Positions 1 through 8,782 of a stretch of DNA of 64,000 nt are shown one piece after another. This DNA comes from Cardinium endosymbiont cBtQ1 of Bemisia tabaci (GTDB taxonomy: Bacteria > Bacteroidota > Bacteroidia > Cytophagales > Amoebophilaceae), in assembly GCF_000689375.1 (NCBI RefSeq), contig NZ_CBQZ010000001.1, positions 124,001 to 188,000 of the forward strand, read 5' to 3'. A program made the position numbers and the translations under genes. Position 1 is the stretch's first letter; every line of letters begins with the position of its first letter. The notes beneath the pieces were generated by a model. The model searched no databases. It was not told the origin of the DNA and saw nothing but the letters and a program-made list of their open reading frames with translations.

Positions 1-826
1 CTCCCTTCCACGCTATAGCATGGGTCAAATGTTTTTTTACAGTTTCAATCCGCTCTGCTAGGGTAGGAGGAGGGAGGAGGTTACCTGTTGCATGATAATG
101 TTTGATTTCTCTAAAAATCCAAGGATAGCCAATGCTGGCACGGCCAATCATAATGCCATCTACCCCATATTTATCTTTATACGCAACCGCTTTAGTAGGA
201 CTGTCAATATCTCCGTTCCCAAAAATAGGAATATGAATACTCGGATCTGCTTTTACCGCTCCAATATAGCTCCAGTCTGCTAATCCTTTGTACATTTGTT
301 GTTTGGTCCTTCCATGAATGGTTACAGCCTGTACGCCAACATCTTGAAGACGTTGCACTACTTCTAAAATTTTAATCGATTGATGGTCCCATCCTAATCG
401 CGTTTTGACGGTAACAGGAATGGAGACTTGTTTGACGATTTCTGCCGCCATTGCCTGCATCTTAGGAAGATCTAAAAGAATACCAGCGCCTGCTCCTTTA
501 CAAGCTACCTGCTTAACAGGGCAACCATAGTTGATGTCTAATAAAGTGGGTTGCGCCCTTTCTACAATAGCAGCAGCAGTCCGCATCACTTCTATAACAT
601 CGCCAAAAATTTGTATCCCAATAGGACGTTCTGCTTCATATATTTCCAATTTTTTTATACTTTTAGCAGCATCTCTAATCAGTCCTTCAGAGGAAATAAA
701 TTCCGTATACATCAGATCTGCCCCATGTGCCTTGCATATGGCACGAAAAGGAGGATCACTAACATCTTCCATGGGTGCCAGTAAAAGTGGAAAACCACTT
801 AATAAACAGTTGCCAATTTGTAACAT
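1..826 (-). CDS. dus: tRNA-dihydrouridine synthase (Dus family), 3' end cut by window edge
   Basis: This flavoenzyme reduces specific uridines in the tRNA D-loop to dihydrouridine. The minus-strand reading frame starts at the ATG at 826-824 and stays open to base 1, giving about 275 residues without a stop, so the C-terminus lies outside the window. It begins MLQIGNCLLSGFPLLLAPME and shows the family landmarks: LAPMEDVSDPPFR (FMN-binding start of the TIM barrel), DINYGCPVKQV with the catalytic cysteine, GAGAGILL, VTVKTRLGWD, VTIHGRTKQQMYKG and FGNGDIDS followed by GVDGIMIGRASIGYPWIF. The GRA(S/A)xGxPW stretch is typical of the DusB branch. Family assignment is firm. The DusB subtype is likely but not proven, because the C-terminal recruitment domain is missing here. 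Confidence 0.93.
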   Translation of the reverse strand, partial: MLQIGNCLLSGFPLLLAPMEDVSDPPFRAICKAHGADLMYTEFISSEGLIRDAAKSIKKLEIYEAERPIGIQIFGDVIEVMRTAAAIVERAQPTLLDINYGCPVKQVACKGAGAGILLDLPKMQAMAAEIVKQVSIPVTVKTRLGWDHQSIKILEVVQRLQDVGVQAVTIHGRTKQQMYKGLADWSYIGAVKADPSIHIPIFGNGDIDSPTKAVAYKDKYGVDGIMIGRASIGYPWIFREIKHYHATGNLLPPPTLAERIETVKKHLTHAIAWKG

Positions 827-857
827 AAATAGGGTGAATATGTTTTTAGCTCTTTGA

Positions 858-1255
858 ATTTAATCTTTGTGCCCACCTGTTGGTGGGTTACTAAAAAGGA
901 AATTTAGGGGTGGTTGGCGATCTTTTACAAATCTACGCTTAAAATTTAGTATTTTCTATGGATAAAAAGATTGCTGCCGCTCAGCAATGGTACAAAGTAG
1001 CTTAAAATAACTATATTATTATAGCTATTTATTGGCTATATACAGAATATATACGTAATTTAGTTGTGTTGGTGCACTTAACTAATTTTTTAGCATTAAA
1101 TAAAAGGTCTTTATCCGGTACAATAGGATTCTTTAGTCCTGTTGCCATCCAGTTTAGATGATTTATGGAAACCCTATAATAGGTTTGGCCCTAATAGGTC
1201 TGTTTTTTTGTTGCTTGTATTGCCAATATTTTCTGTAAAAAATTAATAGATTTTA
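858..1255. other. Intergenic region upstream of dus and tRNA-Ile
   Basis: About 400 bases with no convincing gene. A short hairpin (CCCACC, loop TGTT, GGTGGG at 872-887) lies just upstream of the dus start on the other strand and has no U-run, so its role is unclear. The rest is AT-rich and probably holds the divergent promoters of dus and of the tRNA-Ile/sppA side. Confidence 0.4.
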
Positions 1256-1329
1256 GGGTCTGTAGCTCAGTTGGTTAGAGCGCTACACTGATAATGTAGA
1301 GGTCCGTGGTTCAAGTCCACGCAGGCCCA
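1256..1329 (+). tRNA. tRNA-Ile (GAT)
   Basis: A full cloverleaf can be folded. The acceptor stem is GGGTCTG with CAGGCCC (1322-1328), followed by the D-arm, the anticodon stem CTACA/TGTAG with loop CTGATAA placing anticodon GAT at 1290-1292, and a T-arm with GTTCAAG. The discriminator is A1329. CCA is not encoded, since the next bases are CCC. It stands alone, about 110 bases ahead of sppA, not inside an rRNA operon as tRNA-Ile often is. Confidence 0.96.
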
Positions 1330-1442
1330 CCCTAGCGCACCAAACGTACAAACCGTACCGTATACTATAGGACTATACAATACATTTCTTTGCCCGTTTT
1401 GTGCGCTCCAGCTATTACGCAATAGACTTTTTTATAATCAAA

Positions 1443-3161
1443 ATGGGGATAAAATCTTTTATTAAACAGGTATTTACCATTGCTGTAGGATGCTTCATCT
1501 CTTTATTATCTTTATTCTATATAGTTCTTTTTGTCTTTTCAAAATTAACTGCTACGGATATCAGGGAAGTAGCAAGTAATTCAGTGCTATCATTCAATAT
1601 GGAGGGCCGAGTGGTTGAAAAGATGCCGAATGGATTATTTCGATCTAATAAGGGAACAGTCAATTTTAAAAAAGTTACAAAGGCCATTCATGAAGCAACC
1701 AACGATAATCGTATTCGCGCTATTTATTTAGATTTATCTTATTTATATAGCGGCTGGGCTACTTTAGAAGAAATAAGGGAAGCTTTGTTGGCTTTTAAAG
1801 CGCAAGGTAAAACCATTATCGCATATGGAGATAATTTTACCCAAAAGTCCTATTATTTAGCGTCTGTAGCAGATGAAATTATTCTAAATCCTAGTGGTTT
1901 CTTGGCATTCAAAGGCTTATCTGCAACGATTGACTTCTATACAAAACTTTTTGAGCATATTTCTATAAGGCCTATAATATTTCGTATTGGAGCCTGTAAG
2001 GATGCGGTGGAGCCCTTCTGTTTGACCAAAATGAGTGAAGAAAGTAAAAATCAAACAAAGGCATACCTTGACTCTATGTATGATCACTTTTTAACTAAAG
2101 TAGGTAGTGCTAGAAGTATAGCAGTTTCAGTGCTAAAAGCCCATGCCAATAATCTTTCAGCAGTACTTCCCAATGATGCCCTTCGGGCCAATTTAATTAC
2201 CAAGGTAGGCTATGCAACAGATGCGAAAAGCTTGTTAAAAGAAAAACTAAAATCTCCTTCTTTTATCAACTATAACCATTATACCACTTCAGAAAGCGCA
2301 TCTAACTCGGACAATCAAATTGCCGTTGTAATCGCTGAAGGCGAAATTGTGGATGGATCCAGTGGTATCGGATATATAGGTGCCCGTGATTTTATTAAAA
2401 CGATAAAGGCTATTCGAGAAGATAGCAATATAAAGGCCGTAGTATTGCGCATTCATTCACCAGGGGGGAGTGTAGCCGCTTCAGATATTATATGGAAAGC
2501 AATAGAGGAACTTAAAGCTGTTAAGCCAGTTGTCGCTTCTATGTCTAACGTGGCTGCTTCTGGGGGGTATTATATTGCTGCCCCATGTAATTATATTTTT
2601 GCACAACCTACTACCATTACAGGTTCGATTGGTATTTTTGGTATGCTATTTGATCCCACTGCATTGATGCATAAAATAGGTATCTACCGTGATGTGGTAA
2701 AGACAGCTCCTTCTGCAGATTTTTTAGAACCTAGGGTAAGTTGTTCTGAGCAGGAGTCTAGATTTATATATAAAATGTTGCAACAAGGTTATGATGATTT
2801 TTTACGTAAAGTTGCCAATGGGCGTGGGCTGCATCTGGCCTCTGTGGAAAAATTAGCAGGTGGTAGGGTATATACTGGTGCAATGGCTCAAAGCAATGGC
2901 CTAGTCGATGCGCTCGGCGGACTGGAAGCAGCTATTGCTAAAGCCGCTGCTTTGGCCCAGTTAACCCACAAATATAGTGTTTGTTATTTGCCTCGTCCTA
3001 AAACAAAACTAGAACAGTTGCTAAACTATACTAGTGGTAACATCAAAATGGAAGTACTTCATTCCTTAGTGCAAGAATATCCTATACTGAATCATTACCA
3101 ATTGCTATCTAAACCCTGTGGCGTACAAGCCATCCTTCCTTATACGATTCATGTTGATTAA
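1443..3161 (+). CDS. sppA: Signal peptide peptidase SppA, long (67K) type
   Basis: Membrane-bound serine protease that degrades signal peptides left in the inner membrane after protein export. I chose the ATG at 1443, giving 572 residues; a GTG 14 codons upstream is also possible. This start puts a short basic segment (MGIKSFIKQ) directly before one transmembrane helix at about residues 9-32. The protein has the double S49 peptidase layout of the long SppA form. The general-base lysine is K186 in GACKDAVEPF, and the nucleophile is S373 in NVAASGGYYIAAP, preceded by RIHSPGGSVAASD. Their spacing is close to that of E. coli SppA (K209/S409). The gene lies between tRNA-Ile and the convergent 5'-nuclease gene and is probably monocistronic. 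Confidence 0.95.
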   Translation: MGIKSFIKQVFTIAVGCFISLLSLFYIVLFVFSKLTATDIREVASNSVLSFNMEGRVVEKMPNGLFRSNKGTVNFKKVTKAIHEATNDNRIRAIYLDLSYLYSGWATLEEIREALLAFKAQGKTIIAYGDNFTQKSYYLASVADEIILNPSGFLAFKGLSATIDFYTKLFEHISIRPIIFRIGACKDAVEPFCLTKMSEESKNQTKAYLDSMYDHFLTKVGSARSIAVSVLKAHANNLSAVLPNDALRANLITKVGYATDAKSLLKEKLKSPSFINYNHYTTSESASNSDNQIAVVIAEGEIVDGSSGIGYIGARDFIKTIKAIREDSNIKAVVLRIHSPGGSVAASDIIWKAIEELKAVKPVVASMSNVAASGGYYIAAPCNYIFAQPTTITGSIGIFGMLFDPTALMHKIGIYRDVVKTAPSADFLEPRVSCSEQESRFIYKMLQQGYDDFLRKVANGRGLHLASVEKLAGGRVYTGAMAQSNGLVDALGGLEAAIAKAAALAQLTHKYSVCYLPRPKTKLEQLLNYTSGNIKMEVLHSLVQEYPILNHYQLLSKPCGVQAILPYTIHVD

Positions 3162-3203
3162 CTGAGTAGGATTCCCTTGCCTATCGAGGATATGATCATT
3201 AGA

Positions 3204-4163
3204 CTAATCATCTTCTGGGTTGTGCGCAATGGGGTTGATAGGATCGAATAAACCAGCCATTGGGTTGTGTTCTTTTTCTCGGTTTGGTTTACCAAATAAC
3301 CGCTCCTTAAGTTGCTTAAATTCCAGTAAAGTAAATAAAGATTCTAATTTGTCCTTGTTGGGCACCTGGTAATGGCATTTTTCTAAATCTAGCGTAATGG
3401 GCACATCTGTTCGAATGGTAGCCAGTTGTTTGGAAAGTATACCTTGATCTGCATATTGGATAAGGTTTGCTTTTAACTTACCCGTTAGTACATGGCTATG
3501 TGCCAATATATTTTCAAGATTATCAAATTCTTTTATAAGCTTTCGGGCAGTTTTTTTCCCAATAGAAGGAATGCCTGGAATAAAATCAGAAGGATCTCCT
3601 TCTAATGCTAAAATATCTTTTACTTGTTCAGGTCTACTAATTTCCCATTGTGCTAAGATTTCTTTTTCACCAAGTATAGTTGACTTTTGGCCATTGTTAC
3701 TCGGTTTATAGAGGTAAATATTATATTGTACCATCTGAGCTAAGTCTTTGTCTGTGGACATGATGTAGGTCGTACATCCCATTATCGCTGCCTTTTTGGC
3801 TAATGTACCCAGTAGGTCATCCGCCTCATACCCATTAGCGGTTATCGATACAATACCAAACCCTTCTAGAATGGCTTTGATGTATGGAATGGCTATAGAG
3901 ATCTCTTCTGGTTGAGCTGGCCGGTGGGATTTATAGGCGGGAAATAGCTCATGTCGAAAGGTTTTTTCTTTTCCGTCAAAGGCAACGATCAGGTGGGTAG
4001 GCTTCTCTTCTTGCAGTACCTTTACCAAGGTATTCACAAAGCCGAGTATAGCCCCTGTTTTAATGCCATGTGCCGTAGTAGTAGCTACCTTTCCAAGCGC
4101 AAAATGCGCTCTATAGATCAGTGACATACCATCTAGTAGAAAAAGCTTGTGGGGGGTGGGCAT
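3204..4163 (-). CDS. 5'-3' exonuclease domain protein (PolA N-terminal domain alone)
   Basis: Predicted metal-dependent 5'-nuclease that would remove RNA primers and flap structures. The 319-residue protein starts MPTPHKLFLLDGMSLIYRAH, the usual beginning of Bacteroidota DNA polymerase I. It has the acidic metal-site segments LLDGMSLIYR, GYEADDLLGTLA and MSTDKDLAQMV, and the helix-hairpin-helix segment GIPSIGKKTARKLI. It ends with its own stop after a short polar tail (LFDPINPIAHNPEDD). The usual 3'-5' exonuclease-like and polymerase domains (about 600 residues more) do not follow. The next gene, sppA, is intact and convergent. It is therefore either a stand-alone exonuclease of the ExoIX/YpcP sort or a PolA reduced to its first domain. 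The similarity at the start and the tail length favour a PolA origin, which is inference. Confidence 0.85.
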   Translation of the reverse strand: MPTPHKLFLLDGMSLIYRAHFALGKVATTTAHGIKTGAILGFVNTLVKVLQEEKPTHLIVAFDGKEKTFRHELFPAYKSHRPAQPEEISIAIPYIKAILEGFGIVSITANGYEADDLLGTLAKKAAIMGCTTYIMSTDKDLAQMVQYNIYLYKPSNNGQKSTILGEKEILAQWEISRPEQVKDILALEGDPSDFIPGIPSIGKKTARKLIKEFDNLENILAHSHVLTGKLKANLIQYADQGILSKQLATIRTDVPITLDLEKCHYQVPNKDKLESLFTLLEFKQLKERLFGKPNREKEHNPMAGLFDPINPIAHNPEDD

Positions 4164-4202
4164 TACATTGATTCGCTTGTGTCTATAATTGATTTATTCT
4201 AT

Positions 4203-4227
4203 AATGGTAACTGTTCAAGTTACCATT
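4203..4227 (-). terminator. Hairpin, probable terminator of the ankyrin gene pair
   Basis: A perfect 10-bp inverted repeat (AATGGTAACT / AGTTACCATT, loop GTTCA) sits 50 bases past the stop of the ankyrin gene at 4278 and just ahead of the 5'-nuclease start. It has no clear U-run, so it may act as a processing or stabilising hairpin instead. Confidence 0.45.
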
Positions 4228-4277
4228 GGAAGCAGTCTTTACTGACTGATTAGCTTTATGATCTGATATGGTTTTAT

Positions 4278-4760
4278 CTATTGTTTGTATTGGCTACTAA
4301 CTGCACCAGCTGATCGTAATAGTGCAACTACTTCTTCATGACCATTTTGTAATGCTAAATCAAGGGGAGTCTTACCAAAAACATTTTCCTCATTTACCAT
4401 GTTAGTAACTGATAGTAGTTTTCTGACTACGCTTATATGACCATTGTTTGCTGCAAGATGGAGTGGGGTGTTGTCAAAGTCATTTTTTGTATTGACATCA
4501 ACACCTGAATCTGAACATAGTTGGTTGACCCTTTCTATATCACCTTTTTCTGTTGCAATATGCAGAGAATCCCAGAAATGTGCAGTAGGTACAAAATTCA
4601 TTTCTATTTGCTCTGTATCTGATTCTGAATCTTCTTCACTGCTACTACTATTCATGCCATATCTAGTTAATTGATTACAAGCAGTAGTCAATAAAAAACA
4701 GATAGGTATTCTTGATACCTTAAGAACAGATTTAAACGCTAATTTATTTTTTATATCCAT
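4278..4760 (-). CDS. Ankyrin-repeat lipoprotein (downstream copy of tandem pair)
   Basis: A 160-residue protein with a basic, hydrophobic leader ending in a lipobox-like LLTTAC at about residues 23-28, then a serine/acid-rich linker (SSSSEEDSESDTE). Three to four ankyrin repeats follow: FWDSLHIATEKGDIERVNQL, DNTPLHLAANNGHISVVRKL and GKTPLDLALQNGHEEVVALL. Ankyrin repeats mediate protein-protein contacts and are abundant in intracellular bacteria, where some act on host proteins. The leader predicts export and lipid anchoring. The gene upstream (4783-5262) is a close paralog with the same leader, linker and repeat layout, so this is a local duplication. The target is unknown. Confidence 0.85.
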   Translation of the reverse strand: MDIKNKLAFKSVLKVSRIPICFLLTTACNQLTRYGMNSSSSEEDSESDTEQIEMNFVPTAHFWDSLHIATEKGDIERVNQLCSDSGVDVNTKNDFDNTPLHLAANNGHISVVRKLLSVTNMVNEENVFGKTPLDLALQNGHEEVVALLRSAGAVSSQYKQ

Positions 4761-4782
4761 AATGATTACTTATGTATTGTTT

Positions 4783-5262
4783 TTATTGGCTGCTATCAGT
4801 ACCATATACTAATAATAATGCAACCACTTCTTCATGATCATTGTCTAATGCTAAATCGAGAGGAATCTCACCAAAAATATTTTCCTTATTTACCGCAATA
4901 TTACGCATTGATAGTAGTTTTCTGACTACTTCTATATGGCCTTTTCCTGCTGCAAGATGAAGTGGCGTGTCACCAAGGTCATCTTGTTTATTGACATCAA
5001 CACGTGGGTCTGAACATAGTTGGTTTACCTTTTGTATATCACCTTGTTCTGCTGCAATATGAAGAGAATTCCAGAAATATGCAGTAGGTACAAAATTCAT
5101 TTGTATTTGTTCTGTATGTGATGCTAAATCTTGTTCACTGCTACTACTATTCATACCATATCTAGTTAATTGGTTACAAGAGGAAGTCATTAATGAACAA
5201 CAGATGGCTATTCCTGATGGAATATGGAAAGATTTAAAGTACGATGTATGTTTTGTATGCAT
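4783..5262 (-). CDS. Ankyrin-repeat lipoprotein (upstream copy of tandem pair)
   Basis: A 159-residue paralog of the gene at 4278-4760, 22 bases upstream of it and probably co-transcribed. It has a leader with lipobox-like LMTSSC, then NQLTRYGMNSSSSEQD shared almost exactly with its partner, then ankyrin repeats (FWNSLHIAAEQGDIQKVNQL, GDTPLHLAAGKGHIEVVRKL, GEIPLDLALDNDHEEVVALL). The differences lie mostly in exposed repeat positions and in the acidic linker, as expected for a recent duplication that has begun to diverge. Its role is inferred only as an exported protein-binding scaffold. Confidence 0.85.
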   Translation of the reverse strand: MHTKHTSYFKSFHIPSGIAICCSLMTSSCNQLTRYGMNSSSSEQDLASHTEQIQMNFVPTAYFWNSLHIAAEQGDIQKVNQLCSDPRVDVNKQDDLGDTPLHLAAGKGHIEVVRKLLSMRNIAVNKENIFGEIPLDLALDNDHEEVVALLLVYGTDSSQ

Positions 5263-5270
5263 GATAACTA

Positions 5271-5440
5271 TTATTTATTGCTTGCGAATTTCTTTTGGTA
5301 AAAATCTAGTACCATAGGAAATACACTCATATTTAATTGATAAAAATAGAATCCCTGTGCAATCACCCATAACCTTCTTTTTAGTTTGATAGATCCATTT
5401 TCCAACGCCATCGTTAACAATATCACTTCTGAATTAGGCA
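5271..5440 (-). pseudogene. Possible C-terminal remnant of an unrecognised gene
   Basis: The minus strand is open for about 56 codons here and ends LDFYQKKFASNK before a stop at 5271. It has protein-like composition (LENGSIKLKRRLWVIAQGFY). Its 5' side runs into the IS982 remnant at 5445-5625, and no start codon or upstream domain survives. I do not recognise the family; chance openness is possible. Confidence 0.25.
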
Positions 5441-5444
5441 GTAA

Positions 5445-5625
5445 AGAAAAGCTTAAAAAGCTCCCTTGTGTTTTAAATTTTCGAAATGAAAATAAAAAAC
5501 AAGTTACCAACGGATTCTATAATGAATGTATGAAAATTAGTTGTAATACCAAAAGAGCTTATCGCCACAAAGTTTTTAAATCAATCGCTGCTAAAGGTAA
5601 AACGACTACTGGGTAGTTTTATGGG
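5445..5625 (+). mobile_element. Internally deleted IS982-type remnant
   Basis: This segment matches two separated parts of the intact IS982-type element at 18654-19652. The left part corresponds to that element's upstream region and first transposase codons (AATGAATGTATGAAAATTAG). It then jumps to the internal part encoding KRAYRHKVFKSIAAKGKTTTG, equivalent to KRAYAHKVFKTIASKGKTTTG in the intact copy. About 343 bases between are missing, and the junction falls at a shared TTG/TAAT. Neither terminal inverted repeat is recognisable, so the piece is dead. Confidence 0.8.
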
Positions 5626-5866
5626 TTAGTGTGCCGCAGATGTATGCAGGGGTTATACGTGACTTTAGGATAAATTGAAATTTGTCTGATTTTTACGTCC
5701 ACTATAATGTTTTCTTATTAATTTTAAGTTAAATTGCTATTTAAAAGCTAAAATGTAAAAAAGCTGTTTTATTTTTCAGATTAAGCCTTTGCTACACTTT
5801 GATACAGGTGTAGCGACTATACCAATCTATTATTCGTTTTACCGATTACCCAACCATATTTTATAT

Positions 5867-8656
5867 ATGCAACCCTATATTTTTACCGAGATAGAGCAAA
5901 AATGGCAGAATAAATGGAAGCAACAAAAATCTGTTACAGCAGATAGGTCCCTTACTACGAACCATTTACCCAAGTATTATATATTGAATATGTTCCCTTA
6001 TCCTTCAGGATCAGGCCTCCATGTAGGCCACTATATGGGGTATGTTGCTTCAGATATATTATCTAGGTATTATAAGCATAGTGGATACCACGTTATGAAT
6101 CCAATGGGATTTGATGCTTTTGGCCTTCCTGCTGAACAACATGCCATTCAAACCGGTCAACATCCTGCTGTTACCACTGCAAAAAATATAGAAAAATATA
6201 TCGTACAACTCAAACAAATTGCCTTAGACTTTGATTGGGATAAATCAGTAAATACTAGTGAGCCTGAATATTATAAATGGACACAGTGGATATTTTTAGA
6301 AATGTTCAATAGCTGGTACAATACTGCTACACAAAAGGCTGCCCCTATTCATGCCCTTATTCAAGAATTTATTGATCATGGTAATACCAAAGTCCAAGCG
6401 GCTTGTGACGACCATACCCCTATTTTTTCAGCTAAGGAATGGAATGCATTTTCTGAGACAGAAAAACAAGTCCAACTGTTGCATTATCGCTTAGCCTATT
6501 TAAAAGATAGCATGGTAAACTGGTGTGAAGCCTTAGGTACTGTTTTGGCCAATGAAGAAGTCAAGGATGGTTTTTCTGAAAGAGGAGGTTATCCAGTGAC
6601 ACGGAAAAAAATGAAACAGTGGAGTTTGCGTATGACCGCTTATGCAGAGCGCTTGTTAATAGATTTAGACAGGTTAGATTGGCCTCTTTCTACCAAGGAG
6701 ATGCAACGCAATTGGTTGGGTAAGTCCCAAGGTGCAGAGATTACCTTTAGGGTACAAGGGCAAAAAGGAGAGACCATTACCGTTTTTACCACTAGACCTG
6801 AGACCATTTTTGGTGTTTGTTTTATTGCCTTAGCGCCTGAGCATCCTTGGGTGCGTGCTATGGCAAATCAAACAGGTGACACAGCACTTATTGCTTATAT
6901 CGAGCAATCCAAAAATCGTTCAGATCGAAGCCGTCTTGCAGAAACTACCTTTTTAAGTGGTCTATTTGTTGGCACTTGTGTCATACATCCCTTTACAGGT
7001 GCCCCATTGCCTATCTGGGTGGCAGATTATGTATTGCCCAGATATGGTAGAGGGGCTATTATGGGGGTTCCTGCCCATGATAAGCGAGATTATATATTTG
7101 CGCAATCTTTTGACTTACTCACTTTTCCTGTGATAGAAAGTACCTTCCTTATGGAAGATGGTCCATATGAAGCAGCTGAAGGAAAGATGATTAATTCTGA
7201 TTTTCTAAATGGCCTTTCTGTACCAGAAGCGGCTGAAAAGGTTATGCAAAAACTTATCCAGAACAAAATTGGACAATATAAAGTGAACTATAGACTACAG
7301 GATCCTATCTTTAGTCGCCAACGTTATTGGGGAGAGCCTTTTCCAATATACTATAAAGAAGATGGTCTTCCTTATGGCCTTTCGCAGGACCAGCTGCCTC
7401 TTTTGTTGCCACCAGTAAGTAGTTATAGACCAAACCCATCTGGTGCACCACCATTGGCCAATGCCTTCCATTGGTCTACACCGGAAGGATATCCTTTAGA
7501 CCTTCATACAATGCCGGGTTGGGCAGGTTCTAGTTGGTATTTTTTGCGCTATATGGATCCCCACAATGGGGAAACTTTGTTAAGCAAGGAAAAAGAAGCC
7601 TATTGGAAGGGGGTAGACTTCTATATAGGTGGTGCAGAACATGCAACAGGCCATCTCCTTTATGCACGCTTTTGGACCAAATTATTATATGATTTAGGCC
7701 ATATTCATATCAATGAACCATTTCCGAAATTACTCCATCAAGGCATCATTCAAAAGTTTACAGCAATAGTATATCGTTTAAAGGATGAAAATGTATTGGT
7801 CAGTGCGGGGCTTATAGCGCAATATGATGTCGTACCTATATATATTCCAACAGCATTTGTCAAAAAGGATGTTTTAGACCTAGAAGCTTTAAAAAGTTGG
7901 CGTTCTGAATTTGCCGATGCGCGTTTCCTATTGGAGGAAGGTAAGTATATATGTGGGAAAAAAATGGAAAAAATGTCTAAGTCGAAATACAACGTAGTAG
8001 ACCCAGATGGTGTAATTGCTCAATATGGTGCTGATGCTTTACGGCTCTATTTGATGTTTTTAGGACCATTAGAACAATCTAAACCATGGGACTTGTGTGG
8101 TATAGAAGGGGTCTTTCGCTTTTTAAATAAGGTATGGCGTTTTGTACATCATGCAAAAGCGTTGTGGACGCCTAACCATCTGCCATCTAACCAAGAAATG
8201 GTTAAAATAATACATCAAACCACTAAAAATGTAACAGAGTCGATTAAAAAATGTTCTTTTAATACCGCTATAAGTAGTTTAATGATTGGGCTCAATAGGT
8301 TGTCTACTTTTGAAAAAGTAACCCAGTCTGTGGTAGAAGATTTTATTCTATTATTGGAACCTTTTGCACCTTATATAGCTGCTGAGCTATGGGAAAGTAT
8401 AGGCAAAACCGGTAGTATTACGGAAGTGTCGTTTCCTATTTGGAATGAAACCTATTTAGCAGAAAAAAGCTTTGAGTATCGCATTGCAGTCAATGGTAAG
8501 CTACGGACCAAAATGGTTTTTGATTATAATGCTTCACCTATGGCTATAAAAGAAGCAGTATTGGTCCATGAGGTGATCCAAAAATGGACCGCAGGTAAAG
8601 TAATTAAAAATGTCGTAGTAGTGGCTAATAAAATGGTGAATGTGGTTTTAGAATAG
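5867..8656 (+). CDS. leuS: Leucyl-tRNA synthetase
   Basis: Charges tRNA-Leu with leucine in the cytoplasm. I chose the ATG at 5867 (MQPYIFTEIEQKWQNKWK), where similarity to the family begins, giving 929 residues; an upstream TTG frame would add 26 unlikely residues. The class I motifs are present: HVGH at residues 52-55 within FPYPSGSGLHVGHYMGY, and KMSKS at 702-706. The CP1 editing domain is visible around FTTRPETIFGVCF and VPAHDKRDY. The zinc-type insertion between the catalytic halves is short of cysteine pairs. The tRNA-Leu gene itself lies at 39842. The gene is monocistronic, with the IS982 remnant upstream and an IS5-type element downstream. Confidence 0.97.
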   Translation: MQPYIFTEIEQKWQNKWKQQKSVTADRSLTTNHLPKYYILNMFPYPSGSGLHVGHYMGYVASDILSRYYKHSGYHVMNPMGFDAFGLPAEQHAIQTGQHPAVTTAKNIEKYIVQLKQIALDFDWDKSVNTSEPEYYKWTQWIFLEMFNSWYNTATQKAAPIHALIQEFIDHGNTKVQAACDDHTPIFSAKEWNAFSETEKQVQLLHYRLAYLKDSMVNWCEALGTVLANEEVKDGFSERGGYPVTRKKMKQWSLRMTAYAERLLIDLDRLDWPLSTKEMQRNWLGKSQGAEITFRVQGQKGETITVFTTRPETIFGVCFIALAPEHPWVRAMANQTGDTALIAYIEQSKNRSDRSRLAETTFLSGLFVGTCVIHPFTGAPLPIWVADYVLPRYGRGAIMGVPAHDKRDYIFAQSFDLLTFPVIESTFLMEDGPYEAAEGKMINSDFLNGLSVPEAAEKVMQKLIQNKIGQYKVNYRLQDPIFSRQRYWGEPFPIYYKEDGLPYGLSQDQLPLLLPPVSSYRPNPSGAPPLANAFHWSTPEGYPLDLHTMPGWAGSSWYFLRYMDPHNGETLLSKEKEAYWKGVDFYIGGAEHATGHLLYARFWTKLLYDLGHIHINEPFPKLLHQGIIQKFTAIVYRLKDENVLVSAGLIAQYDVVPIYIPTAFVKKDVLDLEALKSWRSEFADARFLLEEGKYICGKKMEKMSKSKYNVVDPDGVIAQYGADALRLYLMFLGPLEQSKPWDLCGIEGVFRFLNKVWRFVHHAKALWTPNHLPSNQEMVKIIHQTTKNVTESIKKCSFNTAISSLMIGLNRLSTFEKVTQSVVEDFILLLEPFAPYIAAELWESIGKTGSITEVSFPIWNETYLAEKSFEYRIAVNGKLRTKMVFDYNASPMAIKEAVLVHEVIQKWTAGKVIKNVVVVANKMVNVVLE

Positions 8657-8782
8657 GGTTTTACAAGATCGCTGATATTTTATATATTGACCTGTAATGG
8701 TATATATAATTGTATCATAACCTCTGAGCATCTTTTAAAGAAATATTAGGGGATGCTGGTTTTCCCGTAGGTCAACTTATTT

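Noticed and set aside
1401-1442. GTG start 14 codons upstream for sppA
   Set aside because: The added residues are not typical of SppA, while the ATG at 1443 begins with a basic segment right before the membrane helix.
5386-5616. A 76-residue plus-strand frame as a gene
   Set aside because: Its second half matches the internal part of the IS982-type transposase and its first half matches the element's untranslated leader; it is a deletion remnant.
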